Part shown: piece by piece, positions 22,155 to 32,922 of the stretch | How the letters are laid out: the number at the start of each line of letters is the position of its first letter | Numbering within the stretch: the first letter of the stretch is position 1 | Assembly: GCA_036897095.1 (NCBI GenBank) | Contig: JAYMSP010001232.1 | Coordinates: 1-34,472, forward strand | Reading direction: 5' to 3' | DNA from: Plantago elongata | Taxonomy: Eukaryota; Streptophyta; Magnoliopsida; Lamiales; Plantaginaceae | DNA length: 34,472 nt | The notes under the pieces: generated by a model | The model's database searches: none | The model's input: only the letters and a program-made list of their open reading frames with translations | What the model was told of the DNA's origin: nothing | Program-made: the position numbers and the translations under genes

Positions 22155-22390
22155 TTTTTATATATCTCATGTGAAATTTGTGGAATCGACATTTCCCTGA
22201 CTCTAAAACCTCCATCTAATTCCACTCATTCATTATTCGGTTAATTACCGTCTTCATTGGTTCTCTATTATATCTACTGACAATCTACCAGACACGCGAA
22301 TGGGATCTACATTGACCCTATTCATGTTGACTCTCACTCTCCATCCGTCGTGAATGAATTGTCTGAAACTCTTCTATAATACCATCCATG
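22155..22390 (+). pseudogene. Possible Copia post-integrase fragment
   Basis: The frame reads YISHVKFVESTFP, very like the segment that follows the Copia integrase (compare VFISRNVQFVEHTFPF at 19128), then breaks up with stops. It is probably a remnant of a third Copia lineage or of the rearranged element. The short match makes this tentative. Confidence 0.4.
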
Positions 22391-22666
22391 CAGGCATGCA
22401 GCCTGGTCAGTGGTCACCCTCCACCCAGGGCGAAGTTAAGATTTTTGTCTACCTCGTGCTCCAATATATTTAATTTAAAATAAAATATTTCAAAATTCAG
22501 ATAAATAGATGTAATATATATTATCTTATAATTATAGACAATACTGATCTTTTTTCTAAGTACTAAAAGTCTCCTAGGCCTATAAAGGAAAAAGACAGAA
22601 GAAAGGAACTCATTAAAGTTATATACGAAATTCATTATTATGCATGGATTCTATTTACAAATCAAG
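22391..22666. other. Unassigned repeat-like sequence
   Basis: No gene assigned. The minus frame 22414-22635 (73 aa) has no motif I recognise. Confidence 0.3.
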
Positions 22667-24724
22667 TGTAACGCCCTGATTTTCAAAAGATGAATTATGA
22701 AAAATACAACTCGCCCTACTTTGAATCTTGAATATTCGACGAACTTGACTTAGAAACATTTAAGGCTGATTGTCATAGCATTTAAATCGCTCCATTTGGC
22801 TCAATGAACAGTGATTTGGCCTAAAATACACTTCAAATACCCCATTTCAATTCCATTCAAAACACAATTTCACCAAAATCCCATCCAAATGGCCATTTGA
22901 GTGACATGCCAAATCAGCCCCTAAACTTTATTAGATGCCTTGCACGTCAAAAGACTTGGCATAAAAATCTTGGTACTAATTCATGAACTAGTAAAAATAT
23001 GTGGCGGAATTATAAATCATAAAATCCTTGCAACTTTACAATATATGTAGAAAATCGTGAACGTGAAATATTAAAGGACTCCTGGTAGTGATCACTGCTC
23101 CGGCGAAGCTCCACTCCAATAGCTCGGCTTCAAATTTAAAATAGATATTAGAAAGGGTTCAGTCGTGACCACTGGCTGAGCAAACTCCATGCATGCGTCA
23201 TGACCTAAAAGTTCTATCTTTGCATATTTTACATCTTTTGGTCTTGACTTAATGCAATGCAATCCTATAACCTGACCTGACCCTACACAATGACTTGACT
23301 TGGCATTAACTTGGCATGATTCTTGTCTTTTATTCGCCAGCTAACTTGACATCATAAGTTCTACCGTCGCCTATGGTGGCCATACATGGCATGACATGAA
23401 TTACCGGTCGGAGTAATAGTACCCCTTCCAGCCGTGAATAACATGAATAACTTGAATGCTTGATTTGGACCACGTAGTGGTAAGGTTTTCCCTACGAGCA
23501 TATTAATTACATGATCTTTAATGTGAATTTTATGACTCATATCTTGTTAAGGTGAATGCATGATTTCTAAACTCTAAACTCTAAGATATGCATGAATGAA
23601 CTAAAATGGGTGCGCAACCACATCACATATATAACTCAACATCTTATCAACAATCGAAAGTAATACTAACAGCACCAAGCATTGAATTTCAAACCATATA
23701 CTGTAACTTAATTTTGATCCGCCATTACATATATGTTTGCTATGTAATACAACAAATAAAATGCACTAGCATGGTAGTGACACACGTATATACATGCAAC
23801 TAAATGTTGAAGACCAAATAGAATATGGACACTTACTACACAACTTATCTTGATGCAGTAGACATACGAATGAGTGGTCATCATGATCAATTTAATTAAC
23901 AACATCCAAACCATAATCCATCAAAACTAAACTCACTAAGCGCAATACTACACGTGAATATATGGATCAGTTTTGATCAAATAAGCACACTACAATATAT
24001 GTATATAGAACATAACCAAACTAACAAGAAAGACCACACATGAAAATCAACAAGTCGCAACATATATGTAAATCATCAAACTCCAAATTTGTCATATAAA
24101 CGAAAATGAAATCGATTTTATATCAAGATATGAGAACAATCAACCACACAAACTAACATCAAATATGTAAACATTTGTGATGAGCTTTTAACGATGCAAC
24201 ACACAAAGCAACCCGAACACGCAAAATCTTAACGTCCTCTCCTACTAAGCATCAACTTTGCAGTGCTTCCACTTCGCAGAATTTGGAGAAGAAAATGATT
24301 AGGGTCCAAGGTGGTGATAACATGGAAAAGAAGATGATAAAATAATTACTTAGAAATACATGGGATATTTGATGGATAGAAACTTAGATGATGGTGCATC
24401 TTGACACCAACACAACTAGAGGAAGGGTAATGGAGATGAAAGAATTAGAGACAAGGGGCGTCTCCCCAGCTTTAGAATTGAAGAATGGCTCTTGGGTTTA
24501 TGTAACTGAAGGTTAATTATGGTAGGTTTAATTAGACTAATGGTAATTAATGGATGAACTAGATAGGGCTTTGAAAAAAAGGTTTAGGCTTCACTGGTGA
24601 AATTTGAGCTGAATTAAAGGGACAAAATATTGGGCTACCGATAGACGTTCCAGGAACTCCGCTCTTACACTCAATTCGTGTTTTAGACGTATACATTCGA
24701 ATTATGAATTTTCGGATCATTACA
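22667..24724 (-). mobile_element. Solo-LTR-like element
   Basis: A 2058-bp segment with termini TGTAACGCCCTGATTTTC and ATTTTCGGATCATTACA, TG...CA ends. It is flanked by TCAAG (22662-22666) and TCAAA (24725-24729), a 5-bp duplication with one mismatch. There is no reverse transcriptase, integrase or internal LTR pair. Its first bases match the 13380 element in TGTAA.GCCC.GA and its last bases in CGG.TC.TTA.A, so both belong to one superfamily. Read on the minus strand, a promoter-like CATAAACCC and a pyrimidine-rich block lie near 24440-24500. It contains no long frame. Best explained as a solo LTR on the minus strand left by LTR-LTR recombination. Confidence 0.6.
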
Positions 24725-24729
24725 TCAAA

Positions 24730-26452
24730 CGTTTTAGCTAATTTGTATTAAAAATTTATTTATAATTAGACAAAATTATACAAATATCATAATTTTCTAC
24801 AAATATAATTAATACAACCACTAAAAATGTACTTTTAGGAATTTGATAGTATAAAAATAGACCTTGTTAATTGTTAAAACTTTAAATTTAAGATATATAT
24901 ATACAAAAATTTCTGAAATCGACCCCGTATCGAACACGGAGTGCAAGAACAAGTGGCGTCGCCCCTGCCCTCCACCAATTATACCAATTCATTAAGCCAT
25001 TTAACTTGGTCGTGTTCCACTAACTCTGGTTAATTCGTATGATGCAAAATCGGGGTACATATGCATGAAACTTTTCAATCCTAGATTAAAGTTTATATAA
25101 AACACCTTTTACTATGATAAAATATCATTTTATCTAAAACGTCGTAATTTTAAAGAGGTTTAAAATAATAATACGAAATAAATTCAATTTGTTTTTTTAT
25201 ATGTAATGGGACAATAAATTTAGGTAGCTGGTAGGAGAGGTACGTTGAGTGTTGACTTTGACCTTGGTTAAGGCGCACAAACTATTAGGAAGCCTGGTTT
25301 TGGAAAAAAGTAATTAGTTTGGATGTGGTCTTGCTTCGCTTGCAGGTAACTAGGCATGTTACAAGAGTGAGTCGTTGGTCAGATTTGCTGATGTGGAGTT
25401 TCAACGTCTAATTGCTAATTTTGGTTGATTTGTCCATTTCCAGGGTCTTTCTTACATTTCAACGTTCAAACCCAACCGTGCGGTCCACTACTTCAGTTCA
25501 CATACACACTTTTCTAATACATCCTCCGCCGCAATTCAATTTATTTCAAAAAATTAGACTACTAGTATGATTTTGAAAATGGTTTTAAAATTAGACTAAC
25601 CTACTCGAATTGAAATGTAGTGTAAACTATTGTTATCAGGACACTTAAATTCGACTCTTAAATTCCACTTAAATATATGTGTCGGAAGGTGAATATGAGT
25701 CGATATGCAGCTTTTCATTTCATTTTTTCTTGAAACAATTTGAATAAATACTAAAGTTGTTATCGATCACTTTGTGTCGGGTTCGGATAGATATGTGGCC
25801 TAGTAATTATTACAAAATGGGATACATGAATTCATTGAGATGATTTCGTAATAATATTGATATTAATATTAACATGTACCTTTAAGTTCATTCCCCGAAT
25901 AAATCGAATTAAGGTGACTTAATTATTATATCTTGGTGTCTATGATCCAACGAATTAATTAATATTGCTTAACTTTTAAATAAGCAACTATTACATTTGA
26001 TTATATTAGACTCTTCAAATATTAATTAGCCCTAGACCATATTTGCATCTAAGATATCATTGGTCATGCCTTGTTATTATTTGACAAGAAAAGTCTTCAG
26101 TTCAGTACTTACTATATGTAATTCAGATGCATCATACATTTAAACACATGCTTTTGATTATTTCTAATTATATATAAGTAAGTAGTTCAAATTGGGCGTG
26201 GATATTTGTCCAAGTTCGTCGACGTCAATACTTGGAAATGTTAATAAAGTTATAAGCAACTAGCTGCATTACAGCAGGGTGCATCTGCTCTGAGAATTAA
26301 TCAAAGATTACGATACGTTTGTCGACAAAACAAAAATATAATTATAATTCTCGTCCATTTTGGATTCACGTGATTACCTATGAACTGAGCTATAAATAAT
26401 ACGTTGATAACACTAAGAAATCAACACTAAAGGCTTATTGGTATAGATTTTG
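24730..26452. other. AT-rich intergenic, no gene seen
   Basis: No convincing gene, terminal repeat or RNA gene over about 1.7 kb. A GC-richer patch at about 24920-24990 (ACCCCGTATCGAACACGG, then GCCCCTGCCCTCC) looks like the edge of an old repeat that I cannot name. Confidence 0.4.
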
Positions 26453-26582
26453 AATGAGAATTTGGATGGATTTTTGTGAAATTGTGTTTGGAATGGAATT
26501 GAAATGGGATTATTTGAAGTGTATTTTAGACCAAATCACTATTTATCGAGCCAAATGGAACGATTTAAATGCTATGACAATC
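26453..26582 (+). repeat. Inverted fragment of the 22667 solo-LTR-like family
   Basis: About 130 bp that match, in reverse complement, 22769-22893 inside the solo-LTR-like element. Shared blocks include TTTGAAGTGTATTTTAG and ATTTAAATGCTATGACAATC. The 65-aa frame here is a by-product. Divergence is visible but modest (roughly one base in ten). Confidence 0.85.
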
Positions 26583-27121
26583 ATATATATTCTTTCTTGC
26601 GAACATTGTTATCACACATTTATGTGGACGAACATAATACCTAATTATTGATCATTAATCATATTAACTATAAACTTGTTATAAATAAAGTTTAAAAGGA
26701 AAGGAAGGTGTATTTTATTAGTATAGCTAGAATTTTAAATTCCTTTGATTGGTAGGGTATTATACTAACTATATATTATATTTAAGGGGCAAGTGTTAAT
26801 GTTTGAACGTATTGTTAAAAGGGGTTGTGTCATATATGTTGACGATGAAATATTGATCCATGACAATGTGTGTACCTAGAGTACGGTGGCCAATACTTTA
26901 CAGCAACTCTCACTAACCTGCATAATTATTTGCATTTGGACAAAGACAATCACTATGCTAGCTTGATTAATTAATCTGTCTTATCTTGGCTTATACGATA
27001 ACAATAAAAGTGAATTTTGTCTTAATTTTCTAAAATAATGAATATATTTGACTTCTGCAGCACAAACATGCAATTAGTTGGATAATTCCAGATCCAGTAA
27101 ATAGTTAATTTTTTAGCAGAC
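26583..27121. other. Intergenic, no gene seen
   Basis: AT-rich sequence without recognised features. Confidence 0.4.
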
Positions 27122-27130
27122 ATCAGTGTG

Positions 27131-28054
27131 GAACTGGTTTTGAGGACCTCATGAGGTTAACCCATAGCGGTTTCACTTTTAATATTTTAAATTTTATTTT
27201 ATCTTTTTACCGGTGGAATTGATCTTGAGTCTCAATGAAAGAAATATATTATATGATTTAGTTCTGAGACGTTTAACTCAAGTAACTAGACCAATGTGAT
27301 CTAGTTTTCAATATCTTGATGGACTCACGGAGTTAGACCATAGTAATTTAACCTTTAATATCTTGAGTTTTGTTTTGCGTTTTTTGTACCGGGTGTGAAT
27401 TGATCTTGAGTCTCGGTGAGAAGAGTTTTTAATATACTCTGAGAAATTCTGGGACGTTTAACTCAAGTAACTAGACCATTATGATCTAGTATAATATCTT
27501 CAGGGACCCTATATCACGTCTTAAATTACTTGACAAGTGACCTGAAAGATGTCATAGGGTGGAGGGATATAGGAATGAGCCCGGAGTGGATCTATGGGGC
27601 GTCAGCATCACCGTTGTTGTGTTGGACGTGTCCAGATACTACCCAAAAAACGACTTTAGTGTCGTGAGGGTTGATGTGTATACCAAACCAGCACGCACAA
27701 AAGTACGGACATCGGAAAATAGACACTACCGGATTATTTATTAAATTAACAGTGGAGTATACTCCTAGTATGAACCTGGTCACGAGGTTTGACATTCATT
27801 TTTAGTGGTGAAAATACGCTAATTGATGTGCAAATTGAGCATTTTTTGGAGGAAGTGCATTTCCTGGTGATGAGATGTGGGTTTTGTATCATTTTTTATG
27901 GTTGCATTTAGGTTGGATAACTCAATAGTTGTGGTTTAGATTTTGTTATATGGTTTAGACGATATGTGTCTATTTATTTTGTAATTGTTTCGTTGAGAGT
28001 ATTACTTGTGCTCTTGACTCTTATTAATAAAAAATTAGCCGTTTCTAAAAAAAA
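27131..28054 (+). mobile_element. LINE-tailed retro-insertion
   Basis: The right end, TTATTAATAAAAAATTAGCC then GTTTCT and a run of A (28047-28055), looks like a plant L1-type LINE 3' end. The preceding T/G-rich stretch (about 27840-28030) resembles a LINE 3' UTR. A 9-bp repeat, ATCAGTGTG, occurs at 27122-27130 and again at 28055-28063, immediately after the poly(A), so the whole 924 bp may be one target-primed insertion. No reverse-transcriptase motif is present; it would be heavily 5'-truncated or non-autonomous. The interior frame 27559-27744 is not recognised. Confidence 0.55.
27143..27512. repeat. Imperfect tandem duplication, unit about 180 bp
   Basis: Two adjacent units (about 27143-27320 and 27321-27512). 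Both contain GAATTGATCTTGAGTCTC and GACGTTTAACTCAAGTAACT, followed by AGACCA and GATCTAGT. They have diverged by substitutions and short indels. Confidence 0.85.
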
Positions 28055-28112
28055 ATCAGTGTGAAAGATACCAGCAGAATTCATAATTGGAATTCTACCT
28101 CCATAAATTAAT

Positions 28113-28210
28113 TTTTTTTTGAAACGGCTAGAGAATGACTCGAACCCCCGACCTATTAGTTGAAGGTGAAGCGTCATACCAACTGAGCTGCACTTCGTTG
28201 TCGACGTTGA
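28113..28210 (-). mobile_element. tRNA-derived SINE, copy 3
   Basis: The best copy of the family. On the minus strand it reads GAAGTGCAGCTCAGTTGGTA (A-box within), then GTCGGGGGTTCGAGTCATTC (B-box within), then CTAGCCGTTTC and poly(A) (a T run at 28112-28120). It is flanked by an exact 10-bp duplication ATAAATTAAT at 28103-28112 and 28211-28220. Total length is only 98 bp. It is not a tRNA gene: the cloverleaf 3' half is missing and a poly(A) tail is present. Confidence 0.85.
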
Positions 28211-28220
28211 ATAAATTAAT

Positions 28221-28433
28221 GTTAGTGTGTTTAATTTCAAGAAAAAAAAAGGTTCATCAGAGCGCTCCTATTTTTTGTTTAAGATGTAAATTGACTATTT
28301 AGGAGGGGTGAGTTTTATAAATTTATGTCATTTGTATTATTTAAATTGTTAATAAATTAGTTTTCCATACTTACATCATTCCATATGTTCAATTTTGAGT
28401 TGTGTACTAATAAATTTTTGGATGAATTACATA
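28221..28433. other. Short spacer before the MULE
   Basis: AT-rich, nothing recognised. Confidence 0.4.
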
Positions 28434-28560
28434 GGGTACCCTTAAAATTTGGTCCAATTACAGATCCATCCCTCGAATTCAAACATTTACGTTTTCGTCC
28501 AAAAAATGAATGTGTGTTTTATTCTAGTTAAAAGCAGGTCCAAAAGTCAACGAACCTGCT
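28434..28560. repeat. Putative left terminal inverted repeat of the MULE
   Basis: GGGTACCCTTAAAATTTGGT then CCAATTACAGATCCATCCC. The pattern of short phrases such as TTTGGTCCAATTACA is typical of plant MULE terminal repeats. The partner and the 9-bp target duplication cannot be checked because the other end is outside the window. Confidence 0.55.
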
Positions 28561-28875
28561 TAGGTGGATTTGTTTTTTGCTGACATGGTGATAAAATTCG
28601 ACTTATTAACGAAAATGCCACTTGATTTATTCATTTTTGAGTTTTCTTTTTGCAAAATAGAGTAGGCGGGAACTGACGGTTGGACCTGTTTGTAATTACG
28701 AATTACAATTTCAGGGATGGTGATGTAATTGATTTTGTTCGATATTTGACAGCTAGTTAGTTGATACACGTGCATATCACGTGAGGATGGTATTGTAATT
28801 AGCTTAGCTAATTGATTAAAAAAATTGGTAACTAGCCGTTATCATTTTTTTTGAATTTTTGGCTAATAATCCCCC

Positions 28876-28883
28876 TATTTATA
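28876..28883 (+). promoter_or_regulatory. TATA box of the GRF-like MULE gene
   Basis: CCTATTTATACCCC lies about 51 bp upstream of the start codon at 28934, close to the inside edge of the terminal repeat region, as in MuDR where promoters sit in or near the termini. Confidence 0.55.
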
Positions 28884-28933
28884 CCCCCTTTTTCCATTGA
28901 TTTGTGTTCAAAACAACCATATGTTCTCCTAAA

Positions 28934-29291
28934 ATGGCATCAAACAACTCATCCACTTTCTCAAGCAATAGGCAGTCCCCAGAAGGTGAAGTCGGAGAGA
29001 TATGTATGCAATTTAGATGCGGTAGAACGACTATCGTCACTCGCTCGACATCAAAAAACAACCCATGGGTGGTCTGTTTGGTACAATCCAGCTTCTATGC
29101 AATGTGGCAGTATGGGCAATGAAGGAAATGCAGAAACAAGATATGTACCAATGAGAGGAGAGCAAAGAGAAGAAAACATGCAAGGTGAAGTGATTGAAGA
29201 TCACTACATTGGGCTTAGGCAATTAATAGCAGTCAATCTAGTGTTGTTGTCTTTGTACCTGATTTGCTTGTTCATGAAAAGCACCTTCTAG
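28934..29291 (+). pseudogene. GRF-zinc-finger-like small protein with C-terminal membrane segment
   Basis: The start codon at 28934 opens MASNNSSTFSSNRQSPEGEV and then CRCG-like FRCGRTTIVTRSTSKNNP, the first half of a GRF-type zinc finger (C-x-CG...NPGRRF). The frame then shifts: GGLFGTIQLLCNVAVW (about 29063-29110) fits the second half (C...F.W). A third frame gives GEVIEDHYIGLRQ followed by the hydrophobic LIAVNLVLLSLYLICLFMKS and a stop at 29291. The architecture is N-terminal serine-rich tail, GRF finger, helix and single membrane-spanning C-terminus. GRF fingers bind nucleic acid in other proteins. At least two frameshifts make this copy a pseudogene. It converges on the transposase, the position mudrB holds in MuDR. 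The finger call is moderate because one cysteine lies past a frameshift. Confidence 0.55.
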
Positions 29292-29637
29292 TAATATATC
29301 AATGAATCTAGTTCAATGTGTGAAAGTATGTAGTAGGGTATTTATGAAGAATGTAGGCAAAAAATTTCATAAATGAAAATGCTTACATACCATTCATCAA
29401 GTTCATTACATTCATCAAACTAGTATCCAAAAGCAAATAAACTCCATCAATACAATAAGCTAAAGGAATCCCATCAAACTATCATCAATCCAAGTAACAA
29501 ATAACCATCAATCAAAAGTATCAAACCATCATGCAAAAGTAATCTGCCAAAACAAATAGAGATCCATGAAATGCACTATCAAAACATCAAGTGCACTATC
29601 AAGTTGAAAGTTTAACAAAAGAAATCCACACTTGTAC
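29292..29637. other. Convergent intergenic region of the MULE
   Basis: Between the 3' ends of the two MULE genes. AT-rich, with recurring ATCAA-type words and no frame. Presumably both 3' UTRs. Confidence 0.5.
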
Positions 29638-29902
29638 TCAAAGTGAGTCATAGTTAGGAGGTGTCAAATACTGATTGGATGAGCCTTCTTCCTCTGTAGT
29701 TGGTACTCTCTTTCTCTTACATGCTCTAGAACATGTGGATGGTCCTGCTCGCTCCTAGCCCCAAAGTTGAACCATGTATCTGCAAAATTGGCACCAGCTC
29801 TGCCACCACCTCTAGCAGCACCCCTTGCACCTCTTCCACCACCACTAGCTCTACCACCACCCCTTGCACCTCTGCCACCACCCCTGCCATTTCCTCTACC
29901 AG

Positions 29903-30005
29903 CTGCAAAACTACTAGCATCACCATATATATTGAATGAAAGAAATCCTAAGTTTCAGCACATAACAAAACATACAAATAGTGATTGAAACATAACACAA
30001 CTTAC
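29903..30005 (-). other. Intron near the 3' end of the MULE transposase
   Basis: Minus strand: donor AAT|GTAAGTTG right after the knuckle, acceptor TTTTGCAG|CTGGTAGAGG. The Gly/Arg-rich downstream frame is offset by one base from the direct joining, so either the true acceptor differs slightly or a later indel occurred. Confidence 0.6.
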
Positions 30006-30902
30006 ATTACACTTCCTCTTTGTATGACCAGTCAATCCACACAGACTACACTTAAAAGTAGATCTCTTTGATGACTTTGGTGGCTCTGAAGGTTGCTTAA
30101 TCCTTTGAACATGTGGTCTACCTGGCTTTCTCTTAAGGTTTGGAGGGAAACACTCATCAGTTGGTAAATCAGCAGGCCAATAGTGTGATTGGGAAATTGG
30201 ATGGATCTCCATATCATATGCTAGCTGAAATGCTGATTTTGTGTGATTGAATAACAAATATGACACTGGAGCTTCCCTCCTCTGAAGTATTCCTAGCCAG
30301 GCATGTCTACAAGGGATGCCAGAAATATCCTATCTCTTGCAATCACATGATCTAGTCTCCAAATTGACTATGAAATTAAATTTTAAATCTTCCACCTCAA
30401 AAACCATGCCTGACTCAGTCACAATCCTACATCTCCTAGCACCACTACTAATCTGATTCAGTTTATGCAATGTTTTAGGCATCACAACAGAGGCACAAGA
30501 AACAGCAAGCTTCTTTCTGCATTGAATCCTTTTCACTATTTGCTGCCTCAATCCCTCTAAAAGGGTGTAAATGGAGAAATATCTATGTAGGTCAACCCAT
30601 GAGTTGAAGCATTATTTCATGTTATTTGTGACATGATCAACTTTTACATTTGTATCATAGGCATGCCTTGCCCACTGCCCTAGAGGAATATCCATTAGCC
30701 AATCATGTGCTTCTGGTCTAGCATCTTTCAATATCTTTATTGCCTTGTTGAAGTTGTACTTAGTGTAGGTTGTGCTCGCTTGCCAATAGAATTTTCTGAG
30801 CTCATGAGCTGGCCATTTGAGTTTGAAATTATCATATATATGATTGGCACAATGTCTATTTGTGACATGAGGACACAGCTCATCAATTGCAGGGACAAGT
30901 CC

Positions 30903-30994
30903 CTGCAAATAATATTTAAACAATGAGTACACTTGCGAAAATATGAAACTTGAAAGTAAAATCGAAAAGACATAACTTTTAGTTGAATTTGTAC
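30903..30994 (-). other. Intron within the MULE transposase DDE domain
   Basis: Minus strand: donor CAAAAG|GTACAAATTC, acceptor TATTTGCAG|GGACTTG. Removing it joins QK to GLVPAIDEL in one frame, as expected for the mudrA family. Confidence 0.75.
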
Positions 30995-32922
30995 CTTTTG
31001 TCAGTCTGCCATGAAGTGCCATGGCCTCTCCCCATCAAAATGGTCCAAGCATGTTAGTCAAACAGTTCAAGAAGAAGTCCCATGATTCTTTGTTCTCAGC
31101 CTCAACAACTGCCATTGCAATTGGAAACAATCCACATTTGGCATCAATCCGTACCACACTAAGGAGCATACCAGCAAACTTGCCTCTCATATGGCATCCA
31201 TCAAAGAAAATAAAAGGAGCACATCCAGCAATGAAACCCCTTTTCAACCCATCAAGCCCCATGAATAGCCTTTTGAATGCAGGAGGTCTCTCAATGGTAT
31301 CAATCTGCAGCTCTATGACATACCCAGGGTTTGTCCTTCTTACCATTTCAATATATTTGGGCATCATCTTAAAACCTTCAACTGGACATCCACCCATCAA
31401 CTCAAGTGCCCTTTGTCTTGCTCTGTACATCCACTGATATGGTACAGTTATACCCAAACTGTCAATTCCCCAATCAATGAGTGCCTCAGAATTCATGTTT
31501 GGATGTTTTTTCAATTCTTCCACAATAGTTGTTGCTAACCAATTCTGATCAGCCTCCTTAAGATTCACTTGTTTCACACATGTGTGAGCACCATGGTATG
31601 TCTTCACCTACATAGTAACTTCATTCACCAAAGATGCATGGAGTCTCCAAATGCAGCCTTCCCCTTCACACTTAGCAGTAAACCTAGTTGTTTCATTATT
31701 CACCCTAGTACACTTGAATCCTACCTTGATAGAGTACTCCTTCACCCTTCTTCCCAACTCTTTAACATCACTAAATGAGTCTCCTACTGCAAACTCTTTA
31801 TCCCACTACACATTGTTTGTGAAACTCATCTTCCAACCAATCACCATCAGTGAATCCATAGTCAGCATCAATGTCATCATCACTACCTTCTACAGCAGGA
31901 GCACTTCTATCACCACGCCTCTTCTTTCTGACAGTTGCAGTTGCAGCCCCACCTTGCTCTTCTTGCTCACCTTGCACATCTTGCTCATCAGGTGTATTAT
32001 CCTCACCTTCATCTTCTGATTCACTCACCTCTTTATCCAAATCAGTCTCCATAAACCTAATCTCTTCATCCTCAGAATCATGCATATATTCCATCTCAAG
32101 GGCATCATCCTCCCAATTCATGTCATCCTCAACCATCTTCCCATTTCCCTTTCCCTTTGCTCTTTTTTCAGCTTCAAACATCATCAGTTTGAACCTCCTC
32201 CTCAATTTGATCAGTTTCAGCCTCCTCCTCAATTTCAACATCCTCCTCAATGTCAATGGGATGTGTTTTACTAGGAATCTCAGTTGTTTTAGTAGTTGGA
32301 CCAAAACAGTCAGAGAAATTGTTATCTAAGAACTCATCAACATCAACATGAACATCAAAGTTCTCAAATGCAGATTCATCATTAGTATGGGTTGGAGGCT
32401 CATCAGTTTCAGTAGGTCCAGTGATGTAGACTTCATTTGGGTCAGGAGTTGGAGTTGGAGTTGGAGTTGCAGTGGGCTCAGTTGGAGTTGCAGTGCGCTC
32501 AGGCACACTGGCACAGGGTTTGAGGTGGATTTAGGTTCATTCACAGATGTGGGGGTGGACTTTTTTGGCTCATTTTCAGAAACTGGTGGGGGTGGGATGG
32601 GTTCAAGCACATGTTCACCCTCATCTTTCTCAATTAAATCCACATAAACTGGATCTATATGAACTTTTGGCTTGCATTTCCTAAACCTATGAAATCTAGT
32701 TCTATTTGGATTAGGAGGACTTTCATTTAACTTTCAAGGTGGCACATAAGGAACATCATCCACATTACCCAATTTCTAATAGGTGTCATCAATGGCTAAA
32801 GGAACAGCCTCACCACTCTCCACATACAAGAATACCTCTATGTACTTCTTGTTCATATCAAACATCATTTTCACATCATCATCATTAACCAATTCTAATT
32901 GTCCCATACTATAAGCAATATC

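Noticed and set aside
26454..26651. 65-aa plus-strand frame
   Set aside because: It lies on a fragment of the solo-LTR-like repeat, whose other copy is not coding.
27559..27744. 61-aa plus-strand frame inside the LINE-tailed insertion
   Set aside because: No reverse-transcriptase, RNase H or other motif; too short to support.
28137..28200. tRNA gene on the minus strand
   Set aside because: It has A- and B-box sequences but no full cloverleaf, a poly(A) tail, and target-site duplications. It is a SINE.
31871..32329. 152-aa plus-strand serine/cysteine-rich frame
   Set aside because: Antisense shadow of the acidic, low-complexity part of the MULE transposase.
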